A stretch of 64,000 nucleotides of DNA from Paraburkholderia sp. PREW-6R (GTDB lineage Bacteria > Pseudomonadota > Gammaproteobacteria > Burkholderiales > Burkholderiaceae): NCBI RefSeq assembly GCF_039621805.1, contig NZ_CP155074.1, positions 62,001 through 126,000 of the forward strand. The letters run 5' to 3'. Positions 1 to 9,161 of this stretch are shown piece after piece. The stretch's first letter is position 1, and every line of letters starts with the position of its first letter. The notes under the pieces were generated by a model. It saw nothing but the letters and a program-made list of their open reading frames with translations, had not been told where the DNA came from and ran no database searches. The translations under genes and the position numbers were made by a program.

Positions 1-746
1 GGCTCGCCGAACACGAGCGGATGGCCGACGCGGACGCCGCCGTGCATGCATTCGAGCGCGCGGCGAAGGGTCCGCTGCCGCCGCTTGCGCATTCCGCAGA
101 GTTCGACGCGATGGCGAACCGTCACCCGAAGCGCCGCATGAGCGATCTGTTCGGACCGGCCTATCTGAGGCGCACGATGGCGGTGGCCATGTTGTGGATC
201 ACCTGCGGCTTCATTCAGTACGGTCTGTCGACGTGGTTGCCGACCATCTACCGCACCATTTATCACGCGCCGCTGCAACTGGCGTTGAATCTGGCAGTGG
301 CTGCTTCGGTGCTTGGCGTGGTGGGCTCGCTGACGTGCGCGTTGCTGGTCGACAAGGTGGGACGCAAGCCGATCATCAACCTGTCATTCGTGGCGTGCGC
401 GATTTCACTGCTATTGGCAGGCGTGTTTCACGACTCGTCGGTCTATGTGGTCGCAACGTGCTGTGCGTTCTCATTGGGTTTTCTCGCGTGCGGCTTTATC
501 ACGGCCTATGTGTACACGCCGGAGCTGTACCCGACGAGTATCCGTGCGATGGGCTGCGGCGTGGGCGGCGCATGGTTGAAAGTTGCGGCGATTTTCGCGC
601 CGGCGATCGTATCGAAAACGATGATTGGCGGCAATCTGCAGGTGGCGTTTTATATTCTGGCAGCGGTGCCGTTCATCGCCGCAATTGCCGTGCATTTTCT
701 TGGGATCGAGACCAAGGGAAAAGTGCTGGAACAACTCGAAGCGTGA
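1..746 (+). CDS. MFS transporter, C-terminal half (partial at window start)
   Basis: This is the C-terminal half of a major facilitator superfamily permease. The reading frame is open to the left window edge, so the true start lies outside; the in-frame ATG at 21 is internal. About six hydrophobic segments are visible. The DKVGRK loop resembles the MFS motif A repeat between TM8 and TM9, and PELYPTSIRAMG is the signature of sugar-porter and aromatic-acid:H+ symporter families. The product would be an inner-membrane, proton-coupled uptake carrier for a sugar or organic/aromatic acid; the substrate cannot be told from this half. It converges on the acetyltransferase gene that follows. Confidence 0.9.
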   Translation, partial: LAEHERMADADAAVHAFERAAKGPLPPLAHSAEFDAMANRHPKRRMSDLFGPAYLRRTMAVAMLWITCGFIQYGLSTWLPTIYRTIYHAPLQLALNLAVAASVLGVVGSLTCALLVDKVGRKPIINLSFVACAISLLLAGVFHDSSVYVVATCCAFSLGFLACGFITAYVYTPELYPTSIRAMGCGVGGAWLKVAAIFAPAIVSKTMIGGNLQVAFYILAAVPFIAAIAVHFLGIETKGKVLEQLEA

Positions 747-820
747 TGGGGAGTTGGGACGCGAGGGAGGTGTGGCGGTGTAGCGGCGATGTGCGGTCGT
801 GCCGCAAACGCCATCTCCAT

Positions 821-1282
821 TCACAGTGCCTTGCGATAGACCACGAACCCCGACCGGTCCGCTATATGGTCGTAAAGCTTCATTGCCGTCTGATTGGTCT
901 CATGCGTTTGCCAGTACACCCGTTCGGCGCGATCCGCCTTCGCCCGCGCATAGACCGCTTCGATCAACGCCCGCCCGATTCCCTTGCCGCGCTCCGAGTC
1001 GAGCGTGTAGAGGTCTTGCAGATAACAGATGGGCCCGGCGAGGGTGGTATGGCGGTGATACAGAAAATGCGCGATGCCAAGCAGTTGGCCATTGCGTTGC
1101 GCAACCAGCGCATGCATGGGCTCGTAACCGTCAAAAAAACGATTCCACGTGATGTGCGTGATTTCGCGCGGCAATGCCGTTTCGCCGCTGCGGCCGTAAA
1201 ACGCGTTATAGGCATCCCAAAGTGGAAGCCATGCGTCGAAATCGCCAGGCGTGACGGGGCGGACTTGGATTGAGTCGGACAT
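821..1282 (-). CDS. GNAT family N-acetyltransferase
   Basis: A 153-residue single-domain GNAT enzyme that transfers acetyl from acetyl-CoA to an amine. The acetyl-CoA pyrophosphate loop (R/QxxGxG/A) is visible as R98-GKGIGR, followed by the usual helix. The C-terminal ...NQTAMKLYDHIADRSGFVVYRK is the classical motif B region with its Tyr. I chose the ATG at 1282 because the family homology begins there (MSDSIQVRP); an upstream in-frame ATG at 1354 would add 24 residues unlike the family. No strong ribosome binding site precedes 1282. The substrate is unknown; small cytosolic metabolite or diamine acetyltransferases have this size. Confidence 0.85.
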   Translation of the reverse strand: MSDSIQVRPVTPGDFDAWLPLWDAYNAFYGRSGETALPREITHITWNRFFDGYEPMHALVAQRNGQLLGIAHFLYHRHTTLAGPICYLQDLYTLDSERGKGIGRALIEAVYARAKADRAERVYWQTHETNQTAMKLYDHIADRSGFVVYRKAL

Positions 1283-1452
1283 GGGTTTCTGAGGGAAGGT
1301 CGAACCAACGCGGCTTCGCATGAGTGAGCGCCAGCCGCAACCAGCCGTCAGCATAAGAAATTTGCTGCTTTATTGTTAGCTCCACCCCGCGCGCAAATCG
1401 TGGAGCCACCCTGCCGACCGGTCATCTAACGCGTGTAGCCGCTCTACCGCAT

Positions 1453-2555
1453 TTAACGCGTTTCAGTGCGCAACCAGCGCGCGAGCGTCGCGTCGTCGCC
1501 GGTCTCCACCGCCAATGCAATCTGCCGGCCCACCGCGGCGCCGAACTTATAGCCGTGACCGGAGCACGCCGACACGACGAACGTGTTGCCAATGCGCTTC
1601 GAAAAGAAGCGCTTATCCGCCGTGAACGTGTACATGCAGGTTTTTACTTCGGAGACCGTATAGTCGTCGATGCGACGCAACGGCGGCGAGAAGAGTCGGC
1701 GCACGATGTCGCCTTCGCCGGGCGCCGGCACACGATCGGCATCGGGATCAGGCGAGCGCACCTTGTGTGCGCCTGCACCGAACTTGAGGCCAATGCCGTC
1801 GAGCGGCGGCAGCACGTAACCGTCGCTATCGCCGCCTATGTCGACAATCGCGGGCGCGCTCGACCATGCGTGTTCCAGATCGGCGGGCGGTTGCAGATAG
1901 GCAACGGCGTTGCGGTACGTCATCAGGTTCTCGGCAAGCGACGGGAAGAGCTGCAACGTCCACGCGCCCGCGGTCACCACGAGCCGGTCGGCGCGCACGA
2001 TCGTATCGTCTTCAATCCTGACGGCAGCGGTGTGCGGATCGACCGCGAGCACCTTGGTATGCAGGCGGATATCGACGCCGCACATTTTGAGCCACGTTTT
2101 CATGTCGCGTGCAATGCGCTCGCTGAATAACGCGCCGCCGTCCTTGTCGAGATACGCATAGCGGAAGGTCTCGGGATCGAGAAACGGATAGCGTTCCGCG
2201 GCTTCGTGCGGTTCGATCCGCTCGTATTCGAACGCCATCCGGTCCAGCCCCTCGCGAAACTGTTCGCCGGCATCGCCTGCGCGTTGCGAAATGCCGAGAA
2301 CGCCACAGTTCGCATAGTGCGACACGCCAAGGTCGTTCCACAGCAGATCCCAACAATCGAATGCTTCAGCGATGGCGCGCGCGTAGCCATCGGCCTCGCC
2401 ATAACCCGGCGAATCATCCGGTGCTGGTCGCCCGAAGCCGCCAGCGGGTTGGGGATCGAGCCCTGCTCGATCAGTGTGATGTCGTGTCCCTGTTTCGCAA
2501 GCGACCAGGCTGTGCTGAGGCCCGCGATGCCCGCGCCCACGATTGTTACCCGCAT
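1453..2555 (-). pseudogene. FAD-dependent amine/amino-acid oxidase (DadA/SoxA-like), single frameshift
   Basis: The two halves of one FAD-dependent oxidoreductase lie in different frames. The N-terminal part starts at 2555 (MRVTIVGAGIAGLSTAW, the GxGxxG dinucleotide-binding fold) and reads to QHRMIRR. The continuation, YGEADGYARAIAEAF and on to the stop at 1453, is in another frame. The switch falls at about 2403-2408, in the run ATAACCCGGCG on the + strand, where one base appears to be missing. Joined, the halves give about 366 residues, normal for glycine/sarcosine/N-methyltryptophan oxidase-type enzymes that oxidise secondary amines or amino acids to imines with H2O2. The C-terminal FAD-binding CSGHGYKFG motif is intact. 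It is either a young pseudogene or a sequencing error. Confidence 0.8.
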
Positions 2556-2695
2556 GCCAACCCCCCCGGGATGATAGTTCCGGGTCAAAGTCTAGCAGCG
2601 AGACAAAATAATCGGCGCGTTTTACGGAAATCGGTGCGCGAACGCGTGGGGGTTATGACACAGCGCTGTCAGCGATGACGTGACGCGAGACGCTG

Positions 2696-2899
2696 TCAGT
2701 GACGACGCCTCGACGCGTCGCGCAGCTGATCACGCACTTTTTTAGCCGCGAAGAGAGGCACATAGTCGAATACACGGGCATCCTGCCGGTAGACCGCGAG
2801 TGTGTCCGCATACATTCTTGAGACGGTTTCCGTTGGCGTATCGGTCTCTTCGGCAATGCTTCTCACCACTTCGTCTACTCTAGGTTCGGGCTGCGACAT
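2696..2899 (-). CDS. DUF3562 domain-containing small protein
   Basis: A 67-residue acidic-to-basic small protein with the arrangement IAEETDTPTETVSRMYADT followed by DYVPLFAAKKVRDQL, which I recognise as the DUF3562 family found widely in Burkholderia and relatives. The function is unknown. The start at 2899 is supported by a GGAG ribosome binding site a few bases upstream on the minus strand. It stands alone between the broken oxidase gene and the lipocalin gene, divergent from the latter. The size and helix-rich composition suggest a small cytosolic protein. Confidence 0.75.
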   Translation of the reverse strand: MSQPEPRVDEVVRSIAEETDTPTETVSRMYADTLAVYRQDARVFDYVPLFAAKKVRDQLRDASRRRH

Positions 2900-3132
2900 G
2901 GAAATCTCCGGGTAGGCAGCGGTTGCACTGAAAGCGTGGACGGCTGGAGTCCATTAGAGGATGCGACCGGCCGGCGCGCCAATTGAATCGATCTATCGCA
3001 GGTTTCATTCCACAGGCAGATTTGTCTTGCAGTGCGGCAAGGTGCTGTGAGTCGGTTGTGAAATCGTCCGCATCCATCCGGCCCCACCGAACGTAATAGC
3101 TTTTATCACCGCCACGTTGGAGGCTTGTCGCC

Positions 3133-3753
3133 ATGCGCCGTTTTACCCGGGTTGCCGCTGTCTCCGTTGTCGCTACTGCTGCAGCAGCCGTCGTGCTGCT
3201 GTCGCTTGCGGGCTGTTCCAACAATCCGCCGAATCCTAATCCTCGCGCGAGCGTGCCGCTTTCTACTGTGCCAGTCGATTTGCCGCGTTATATGGGCCGC
3301 TGGTACATCATCGCGAATATCCCGTATTTTGCGGAGCGCGACATGGTGGGTAGCCGCGCGGAATGGAAATTGCGGCCGGACGGCAAAATCGACGACTCTT
3401 ATTACGGGCACAAGAAGTCTTTCGACGCGCCGGAAAAACATTACCAGTTTCTCGATACTCCGGTGCCCGGCAAGGATGGTGGGGAGTGGAGCGTGCAACT
3501 GTTCTGGCCTGTTCATGTGACGCAGTTGACGCTATATGTGGACCCCGACTACCGCTACACGATTCTGGGTTATCCCGGAAAGAACCTCGGCTGGATCTTT
3601 TCGCGCGACGCGGACATGAGCGACGACGTCTACCGTTCGCTGCTTGCGCGGCTCGATGCGATGGGCTACGACACGTCGCGCTTCAAACGCGTGCCGCAAC
3701 ACCCCGACCAGTTGGGCCAGCCTGGTTTTGCATCGCCGGGCGACAAGGACTAG
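3133..3753 (+). CDS. Lipocalin family outer-membrane lipoprotein (Blc-like)
   Basis: A 206-residue lipocalin with a lipoprotein signal: a basic start, a hydrophobic stretch, and a lipobox LAGC with Cys28 as the lipidated residue. The lipocalin signature G-x-W is at G55-R-W57-Y. The beta-barrel core continues to about residue 170 with a conserved LGWIFSRD segment. Blc-type bacterial lipocalins sit on the outer membrane and bind fatty acids or lysophospholipids, with roles in envelope stress. GGAGG at 3119-3123 supports the start. It is followed by a DUF1295 membrane protein and a cyclopropane-synthase-like methyltransferase, which suggests a joint role in membrane lipid modification. That role is inferred from neighbours. 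Confidence 0.85.
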   Translation: MRRFTRVAAVSVVATAAAAVVLLSLAGCSNNPPNPNPRASVPLSTVPVDLPRYMGRWYIIANIPYFAERDMVGSRAEWKLRPDGKIDDSYYGHKKSFDAPEKHYQFLDTPVPGKDGGEWSVQLFWPVHVTQLTLYVDPDYRYTILGYPGKNLGWIFSRDADMSDDVYRSLLARLDAMGYDTSRFKRVPQHPDQLGQPGFASPGDKD

Positions 3754-3837
3754 TGGCCGTGCTTCTGTGAAGCTGTGTGCCGCATCCGCTGAAATTCTTG
3801 TCGCGTATAACCCGCACCGTCACCGAGTGAGGATTGC

Positions 3838-4614
3838 ATGTCGCCTTATATCGCCGCCCTGATCGCCTTGATCGGCCTGGTTGTGATTTTCAGCGCCGTG
3901 TGGGCATGGCAGTTGAAGACCGAAAATGCCGGCATGGTCGACCCGATCTGGGCATTTTCGCTGGGCCTCGTGGCGGTGCTTTACGCGGTGGTCAGCACTG
4001 GCGATCCGGTGGCGCGCGCGTTGAGCGCGCTAGGCGGACTCGTGTGGGGCATGCGGCTCGGCATGCATCTGTGGAAACGCAATTTCGGCAAACCGGAAGA
4101 CGCGCGCTATCACCGCTTTCGTGAAGAATGGGGCGACAAGGCGGCCAGCAAGATGTTCTGGTTCTTCCAGATGCAGGTTGTGATTTCCATGTTGCTGTCC
4201 ATCGCGTTTCTGGTGCCGTCCTATCGGACCACTACGCCGGCCATTGGCTGGATCATTCTGGCCGTGGTGTTGTGGATCGTGTCGGTCGCGGGCGAAAGCA
4301 TGGCAGACCGTCAGTTAAAAGATTTCAAATCGGACCCGGCTAACCACGAATCGGTTTGCCGCGTCGGGCTGTGGCGTTACTCGCGGCATCCAAATTACTT
4401 CTTCGAATGCGTGCATTGGGTCGCCTATATCGCGCTGTCCGTTGGAACATCGTGGGGCTGGTTCACTCTTTTGCCGCCGGTCTTGATGGCGTTTTTGCTG
4501 CTCAAGCTCTCGGGCATTCCGCTGATCGAGCAGAGCATGGCCAATCGCCGCGCGGGGTACGCCGACTACATGCGCACCACCAGTGCGCTAATTCCGTGGC
4601 CGCCGCGGCATTGA
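3838..4614 (+). CDS. DUF1295 integral membrane protein (steroid 5-alpha-reductase/ICMT-like fold)
   Basis: A 258-residue polytopic inner-membrane protein with about six or seven hydrophobic segments. The C-terminal block R180-YSRHPNYFFE190 is the hallmark of DUF1295, related to steroid 5-alpha reductases and isoprenylcysteine carboxyl methyltransferases; the conserved Arg, His and Glu would bind the NADPH or SAM cofactor. The role is probably reduction or methylation of a lipid chain, but the reaction is not established from sequence. It begins 84 bases after the lipocalin stop and ends 59 bases before the methyltransferase, so the three genes likely form a unit. Confidence 0.85.
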   Translation: MSPYIAALIALIGLVVIFSAVWAWQLKTENAGMVDPIWAFSLGLVAVLYAVVSTGDPVARALSALGGLVWGMRLGMHLWKRNFGKPEDARYHRFREEWGDKAASKMFWFFQMQVVISMLLSIAFLVPSYRTTTPAIGWIILAVVLWIVSVAGESMADRQLKDFKSDPANHESVCRVGLWRYSRHPNYFFECVHWVAYIALSVGTSWGWFTLLPPVLMAFLLLKLSGIPLIEQSMANRRAGYADYMRTTSALIPWPPRH

Positions 4615-4673
4615 CCGTGGATAGCCTTCGCAGATGTCAGAAGACTCGATAAAGAACGACAGGAGCCGGGATC

Positions 4674-5777
4674 ATGAGCGTTTCCACCACAAATCGCACT
4701 TTGCCGCCGGCATCGCCTGCCGGGCCTCGCGACGGCTGGCTCATCCACAGCTGCGAACGTGGCTGGCTGCCGGACAGCGTGATCCGTTTGGGTATGCGTC
4801 AGTTGATGCGGCAGCGTCTGCGCGACGAAGCGATCGACAATGGCGAAGTGCGCTCTCAACGCCTTAATCGCCTGCTCGACGAATTGCGGGCGAGCCCGAT
4901 TGCAATCGAAACACAAGCGGCCAATTCGCAGCACTACGAAGTGCCGGCGTCATTCTTTCACGCACATCTCGGGCCGCATCTGAAGTACTCCTGTTGCCTC
5001 TATCCTTCCGGGAACGAGACGCTTGCGCAGGCCGAGGCGGCCATGCTCGAAGCGTATGGGGAACGCGCCGAACTCGCGGACGGCCAGCGCATTCTTGATC
5101 TCGGCTGCGGTTGGGGTTCGCTGTCGCTCTGGCTGGCGGCACGCTATCCGCGCTCGCAGATCGTGGCATTGTCGAATTCTTACGGGCAGCGCGCTTTCAT
5201 CGAGGCGCGCGCCGCTGAACGCGGTCTGCACAACCTGTGCGTGGTGACCGGGAACGTCGTGGACTTCGAATTCGACGACGCACTGCTCGCGGGCGGCTTC
5301 GACCGCGTGGTGTCGATCGAGATGTTCGAGCACATGAAGAACTACGGCTTGCTGCTGGCGAAGATCGCACGCTGGATGCGTGACGACGCCAGGCTTTTCG
5401 TGCACATCTTCGTGCACCGGACGCTTGCGTATCACTTCGAGGTGAAGGACGGCAGCGACTGGATGTCCAAGTACTTTTTTACCGGCGGGACGATGCCCTC
5501 CGAGGCGCTGCTGCTCAATTTCCAGGAGGATCTGGCAATGGAACGGCAATGGTGGGTGAGCGGCACGCATTACGAGCGTACCGCGAACCATTGGCTGGCC
5601 GCGCTCGACGCTGCCCGTGACAAAGTAATGCCCATGCTCGTCGATACGTATGGGGCACGTGACGCCGCTGTCTGGTTTCAGCGTTGGCGGATGTTTTATA
5701 TGGCCGTCGCGGAGCTGTTCGGATATGCGAAGGGAAACGAGTGGGGTGTCGGCCACTATCGTTTCGTGAAGCGTTAA
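4674..5777 (+). CDS. Cyclopropane-fatty-acyl-phospholipid synthase-like SAM methyltransferase
   Basis: A 367-residue class I SAM-dependent methyltransferase of the CFA-synthase superfamily. Visible features are the pre-SAM segment QHYEVPASFF (86-95), the SAM-binding loop DLGCGWG (142-148), and the downstream VSIEMFEHMKNYG block. It is closest in style to the shorter branch that includes coclaurine N-methyltransferase-like proteins and furan-fatty-acid UfaM-type enzymes, rather than true Cfa. The likely substrate is an unsaturated acyl chain of membrane phospholipid or a small amine. It follows the DUF1295 gene by 59 bases. The neighbourhood with lipocalin and DUF1295 argues for membrane lipid chemistry, by inference. 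Confidence 0.85.
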   Translation: MSVSTTNRTLPPASPAGPRDGWLIHSCERGWLPDSVIRLGMRQLMRQRLRDEAIDNGEVRSQRLNRLLDELRASPIAIETQAANSQHYEVPASFFHAHLGPHLKYSCCLYPSGNETLAQAEAAMLEAYGERAELADGQRILDLGCGWGSLSLWLAARYPRSQIVALSNSYGQRAFIEARAAERGLHNLCVVTGNVVDFEFDDALLAGGFDRVVSIEMFEHMKNYGLLLAKIARWMRDDARLFVHIFVHRTLAYHFEVKDGSDWMSKYFFTGGTMPSEALLLNFQEDLAMERQWWVSGTHYERTANHWLAALDAARDKVMPMLVDTYGARDAAVWFQRWRMFYMAVAELFGYAKGNEWGVGHYRFVKR

Positions 5778-5793
5778 AGTGTCACGGTGCTAA

Positions 5794-5857
5794 CGCATCA
5801 GGGCATCAAGGCATCAAGGCATCAAGGCATCAAGGCATCAAGGCATCAAGGCATTAG
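5794..5857. repeat. 8-bp tandem repeat (GGCATCAA)n
   Basis: Six perfect tandem copies of GGCATCAA lie at 5802-5849, with a degenerate copy on each side (CGCATCAG at 5794 and GGCATTAG at 5850). The array sits just after the methyltransferase stop. The segment GAAGCGTTAA occurs on both sides of it (at the methyltransferase stop and near 5864), as if the spacer had grown by slippage. It is non-coding as far as can be seen. Copy number could vary between strains. Confidence 0.95.
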
Positions 5858-6027
5858 TCTGTTGAAGCGTTAATGCATGAAGCGCTCGCGGCATTGGAAC
5901 GCCGGCCGGTTCCGGCGATTTCCCCTACCATCACGCATACCGTCCCGGCGCGGTGCGCGTACAGTTAGCCGGCGGCGGCAGCCGCTTCACCACGCATGCC
6001 GCCTTCTCGTGCTGCTCGGACCCGCCC

Positions 6028-6834
6028 ATGACCACGCCCACACCGCCCGTTTCAAGTCGCTTCAAAACCAGCGCGGCGCATTATCTCGCCGGCCGTCCCG
6101 CTTATTCTCCGCGCCTGATTCGCCGTGTCGCCGAGTGCTGTCGGCTCGACGGCTCCGGACGGCTGCTCGATCTCGGGTGCGGGCCGGGACAGTTGTCGCT
6201 CGTGTTCTCGTCGTGGGTCGGTGCAGGCCTTGCGCTCGACCCGGAACCCGAAATGTTGCGCGTCGCCGCGTCGCTGGGCGCGGGCCTCGCGCCGAATATC
6301 GAGTACCAGCAGGGCGGTTCCTACGATCTGGCGCCGGCAATGGGGCGCTTTCGGCTGGCTGTCATTGGCCGCGCTTTTCACTGGATGGACCGCGCCGACA
6401 CGCTGTCGCGCCTCGACGCGCTGATCGAACCGGAGGGCGCGGTGGCCCTGTTTTCGACCTCGACGGTGACAGATGCGCCGATTGCGTGGCTTGCGCCCTA
6501 TCAGGCGCTGCTGGAGGAATATTCCTGGAGCGACCCGGCACGGCAGCAGCGCGAAACGCACGACCGGGAAAGTCACGACACGGTTCTTGCGAAATCCGCC
6601 TTTTCGGTACTCGAACGGGTGTCATTCGTGGAAACACGCCGCGTCACGGTCGAATCACTCCTGGAGCGGCCCCGGTCGATGTCGAGTCTTTCTCGCGAAA
6701 GGCTTGGAGAGCGTCTGGATGAACTGCTCGAACGCGCGGCGCAGCTACTGGATGCGCATGCAACCAACGGTTGGCTCGACGAGCGGATCGAATCGACTGC
6801 CCTGATCGCGCGCCGCGAGCCGCCTCGCGCCTAA
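6028..6834 (+). CDS. Class I SAM-dependent methyltransferase
   Basis: A 268-residue methyltransferase with the SAM-binding motif LLDLGCGPGQ at 46-55, an acidic residue at the end of strand 2 (ALDPEPEML), and the IGRAFHWMDR segment seen in Methyltransf_11/UbiE-like enzymes that carry a C-terminal helical extension. I chose ATG 6028 because homology starts at SSRFKTSAAHYLAGRP just after it; an upstream in-frame start at 5953 has no family support. The substrate is unknown. It has no clear operon partner: the repeat array precedes it and 217 bases of spacer follow. Confidence 0.85.
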   Translation: MTTPTPPVSSRFKTSAAHYLAGRPAYSPRLIRRVAECCRLDGSGRLLDLGCGPGQLSLVFSSWVGAGLALDPEPEMLRVAASLGAGLAPNIEYQQGGSYDLAPAMGRFRLAVIGRAFHWMDRADTLSRLDALIEPEGAVALFSTSTVTDAPIAWLAPYQALLEEYSWSDPARQQRETHDRESHDTVLAKSAFSVLERVSFVETRRVTVESLLERPRSMSSLSRERLGERLDELLERAAQLLDAHATNGWLDERIESTALIARREPPRA

Positions 6835-7051
6835 TGTCCGTCAAACGCGACCGTGCGCATCGATAGCGGGCATGACAGTCAAAAGCAGTCGAAACGACAG
6901 TCGAAATATTCTGAAACACACTATCGGGCGCGCGGTGAAATAAACCGGCAAACTGAAGTGTTTTCCTGATGTGGCAGCGCGTTGCGTTCGCTATGCCTCG
7001 CCACATTTTTCAAACAGCTTTCGCAGCCATGCACTTTCGGACGGAACAGAC

Positions 7052-7651
7052 ATGAATACGCACGCCGATTCCCTGAGCAGTTCCACCGGAGCGCCGCTTC
7101 CGTCGCGTTACACGCGCACGGCGATGGTGCTGCATTGGCTGATTGCGCTGCTGATGATCGTCAACGTCGTGCTTGGACTGAGCGCCGAGTCATGGCCCGA
7201 TGACTGGGTGCGGCCGGTGGTCGACACGCATAAGTCGATCGGTATAACGGTGCTGGGTCTCGCGCTCATGCGCATCTTGTGGCGGGTGTCGCACAAGCCG
7301 CCGCCGTTGCCGCGCGAGTTTCCGTCGTGGGAAAAGATTGCCGCGCATGTTGCGCACTTTCTGCTGTACCTGCTGATGATTGCGCTGCCGCTCTCCGGCT
7401 GGCTGCACGATTCGGCGTGGAAAGATGCCGCCACGCATCCCATGCGGTTGTTCAATCTTTTCCAGTGGCCGCGAATCGGCTATGTGATGAACCTCGACCC
7501 GTCGCTCAAGGAAACACTGCATGACCGTTTCGGCGCTTTGCACACATGGCTTGGCTATGCATTGATCGCGCTCGTGGCCATGCACATTGGCGGCGCGTTG
7601 AAGCATGAATGGATCGACCGCAAGTCGGTTCTCAAACGCATGGTGCCGTGA
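7052..7651 (+). CDS. Cytochrome b561 (cytochrome b/b6 type, four-helix)
   Basis: A 199-residue inner-membrane di-heme cytochrome b561. Four membrane segments are visible, with histidines placed as expected for heme ligands: H28 in RTAMVLHWL, H60 in DTHKSIG, H164 in ALHTWLGY and H178 in MHIGGALKH. Members move electrons between quinol and a periplasmic acceptor, often for superoxide or other redox proteins. The start at 7052 was preferred over 6971 because the leader MNTHADS precedes the conserved SRYTRTAMVLHW. No YceI or catalase partner is adjacent, so its redox partner is unknown. A glycosyltransferase gene follows after 58 bases. Confidence 0.9.
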   Translation: MNTHADSLSSSTGAPLPSRYTRTAMVLHWLIALLMIVNVVLGLSAESWPDDWVRPVVDTHKSIGITVLGLALMRILWRVSHKPPPLPREFPSWEKIAAHVAHFLLYLLMIALPLSGWLHDSAWKDAATHPMRLFNLFQWPRIGYVMNLDPSLKETLHDRFGALHTWLGYALIALVAMHIGGALKHEWIDRKSVLKRMVP

Positions 7652-7709
7652 GCGGCAACGCGCGCGCACTTTCCCATTTCCGTCCACTCCGAACTAGCCG
7701 GCAGTTACC

Positions 7710-9161
7710 TTGAAGAACACTCTGGAACAGGCGCTCGCCCTTGCTTCGCCGCGCATCGTGCCGCGTCCGTCCACGCCGCTCGGCGCGCTGATTCACTTGA
7801 GCGTCATCGCGTTGTGGGTACTGCTGTTCGCGCGGGCGTTCTTTCTGAAAGGCGCGCTGGCGTGGTCGACGGGCATTGCGTACGTGCTGTACGACACGTT
7901 GCTGCTCGCATTCGTCACCTGGAAGACGCTGCCGCTCATTCGCGGCACACTGCCGCTCAATGCTGCGGACGACTCGCGCGATCTGCCGACCCTGGGTGTG
8001 ATCGTTGCCTCGCATAACGAGGCAACGGTACTGCCGGTCACGCTTGCGGCGTTGCTGCGTCAAACGCACGGCCCTGCGCAGATCGTCATTGCCGACGACG
8101 GTTCCACCGACCGCACGCGCGAACTGCTCACCGAGCGCTTCGGCCTGACGGCTGCCGCCGAGGGCGTGCTGAGCGCGCCAAGCACGCTGTATCCGAACCT
8201 CTTCTGGTTGCGCGTGCCGCACGGCGGCAAGGCGCTCGCGCTGAACGCGGCGATTACGGTGATGACCACGCAGACGGTGATGACAGTGGACGCGGACACG
8301 CTACTGGATGACGACGCCACTCATGCGATGCGCGCCGCTTTCGCAAGCGAGCCGACGCTGGTTGCCGCGGCCGGCATTCTGGTGCCGGTGTGCGGGAAGT
8401 CGGTGTCAGGCCGCATCTTCGAATGGTTTCAGACGTATGAGTACATGCGCAATTTCATCGCCCGGTTTGCATGGATGCGCGCCGATAGTCTGCTGCTGAT
8501 CTCGGGCGCGTTCGCGTCGTTCCGTCGCGATGCATTGATCGACGTGGGCGGGTTCGATCCGCAATGCCTGGTCGAAGACTACGAACTGATTCATCGCTTG
8601 CGTCGTTATTCCGTCGACCACGGTCTGGGCTGGGTCGTGCGCGTGGTGGGCGGCGCGCATGCCCGCACCGACGCGCCGGATAATCTCGCCGGTTTCCTGC
8701 GACAACGCCGCCGCTGGTTCGCGGGTTTCCTGCAAACGCAGTACTGGAATCGCGACATGACCGGCAATCCACGCTTCGGCACGTTAGGCATGGTCATGCT
8801 GCCGGTCAAGGCGATCGACACCATGCAGCCGATCTACGGCCTCACCGCATTCGCTTTGTTGCTGGGTTTCGTTTTTGGCGGCCACGGCGCGATTGTCATC
8901 TCGATCTTTAGCGTGATCGGCCTGAAAACTGCGATCGATCTCGCGTTTTATCTTTGGAGTATCCATCTGTACCACCGCTGGACGGGCAAGCGTGCGGGCA
9001 GCAGTTTATGGATGGCGATGCTCGCGGCGATCGCGGAGCCATTCACGTTCCAACTGGTGCGGCATGCCGGCGCGGCGCTGGGCTGGCTGCACTTTCTCCG
9101 TGGCGGCCGCGCGTGGGGTGTGCAGCGCCGCACGGGTCTCGTCACGCGCGACAAGGGCTAG
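7710..9161 (+). CDS. Membrane glycosyltransferase family 2 (PgaC/BcsA-like)
   Basis: A 483-residue processive-type GT2 enzyme. Two N-terminal membrane helices (about 25-75) precede the catalytic domain with DDGS (129-132), DAD (194-196), the ED pair (289-290) and QRRRW (332-336), the D,D,D,QxxRW set of inverting glycan polymerases. A C-terminal membrane region follows. It would add sugars from a nucleotide donor to a polysaccharide or lipid at the inner membrane. The start is TTG at 7710, since no better ATG keeps the N-terminal helices. No other polysaccharide genes are adjacent, which leaves its product open. Confidence 0.85.
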   Translation: MKNTLEQALALASPRIVPRPSTPLGALIHLSVIALWVLLFARAFFLKGALAWSTGIAYVLYDTLLLAFVTWKTLPLIRGTLPLNAADDSRDLPTLGVIVASHNEATVLPVTLAALLRQTHGPAQIVIADDGSTDRTRELLTERFGLTAAAEGVLSAPSTLYPNLFWLRVPHGGKALALNAAITVMTTQTVMTVDADTLLDDDATHAMRAAFASEPTLVAAAGILVPVCGKSVSGRIFEWFQTYEYMRNFIARFAWMRADSLLLISGAFASFRRDALIDVGGFDPQCLVEDYELIHRLRRYSVDHGLGWVVRVVGGAHARTDAPDNLAGFLRQRRRWFAGFLQTQYWNRDMTGNPRFGTLGMVMLPVKAIDTMQPIYGLTAFALLLGFVFGGHGAIVISIFSVIGLKTAIDLAFYLWSIHLYHRWTGKRAGSSLWMAMLAAIAEPFTFQLVRHAGAALGWLHFLRGGRAWGVQRRTGLVTRDKG

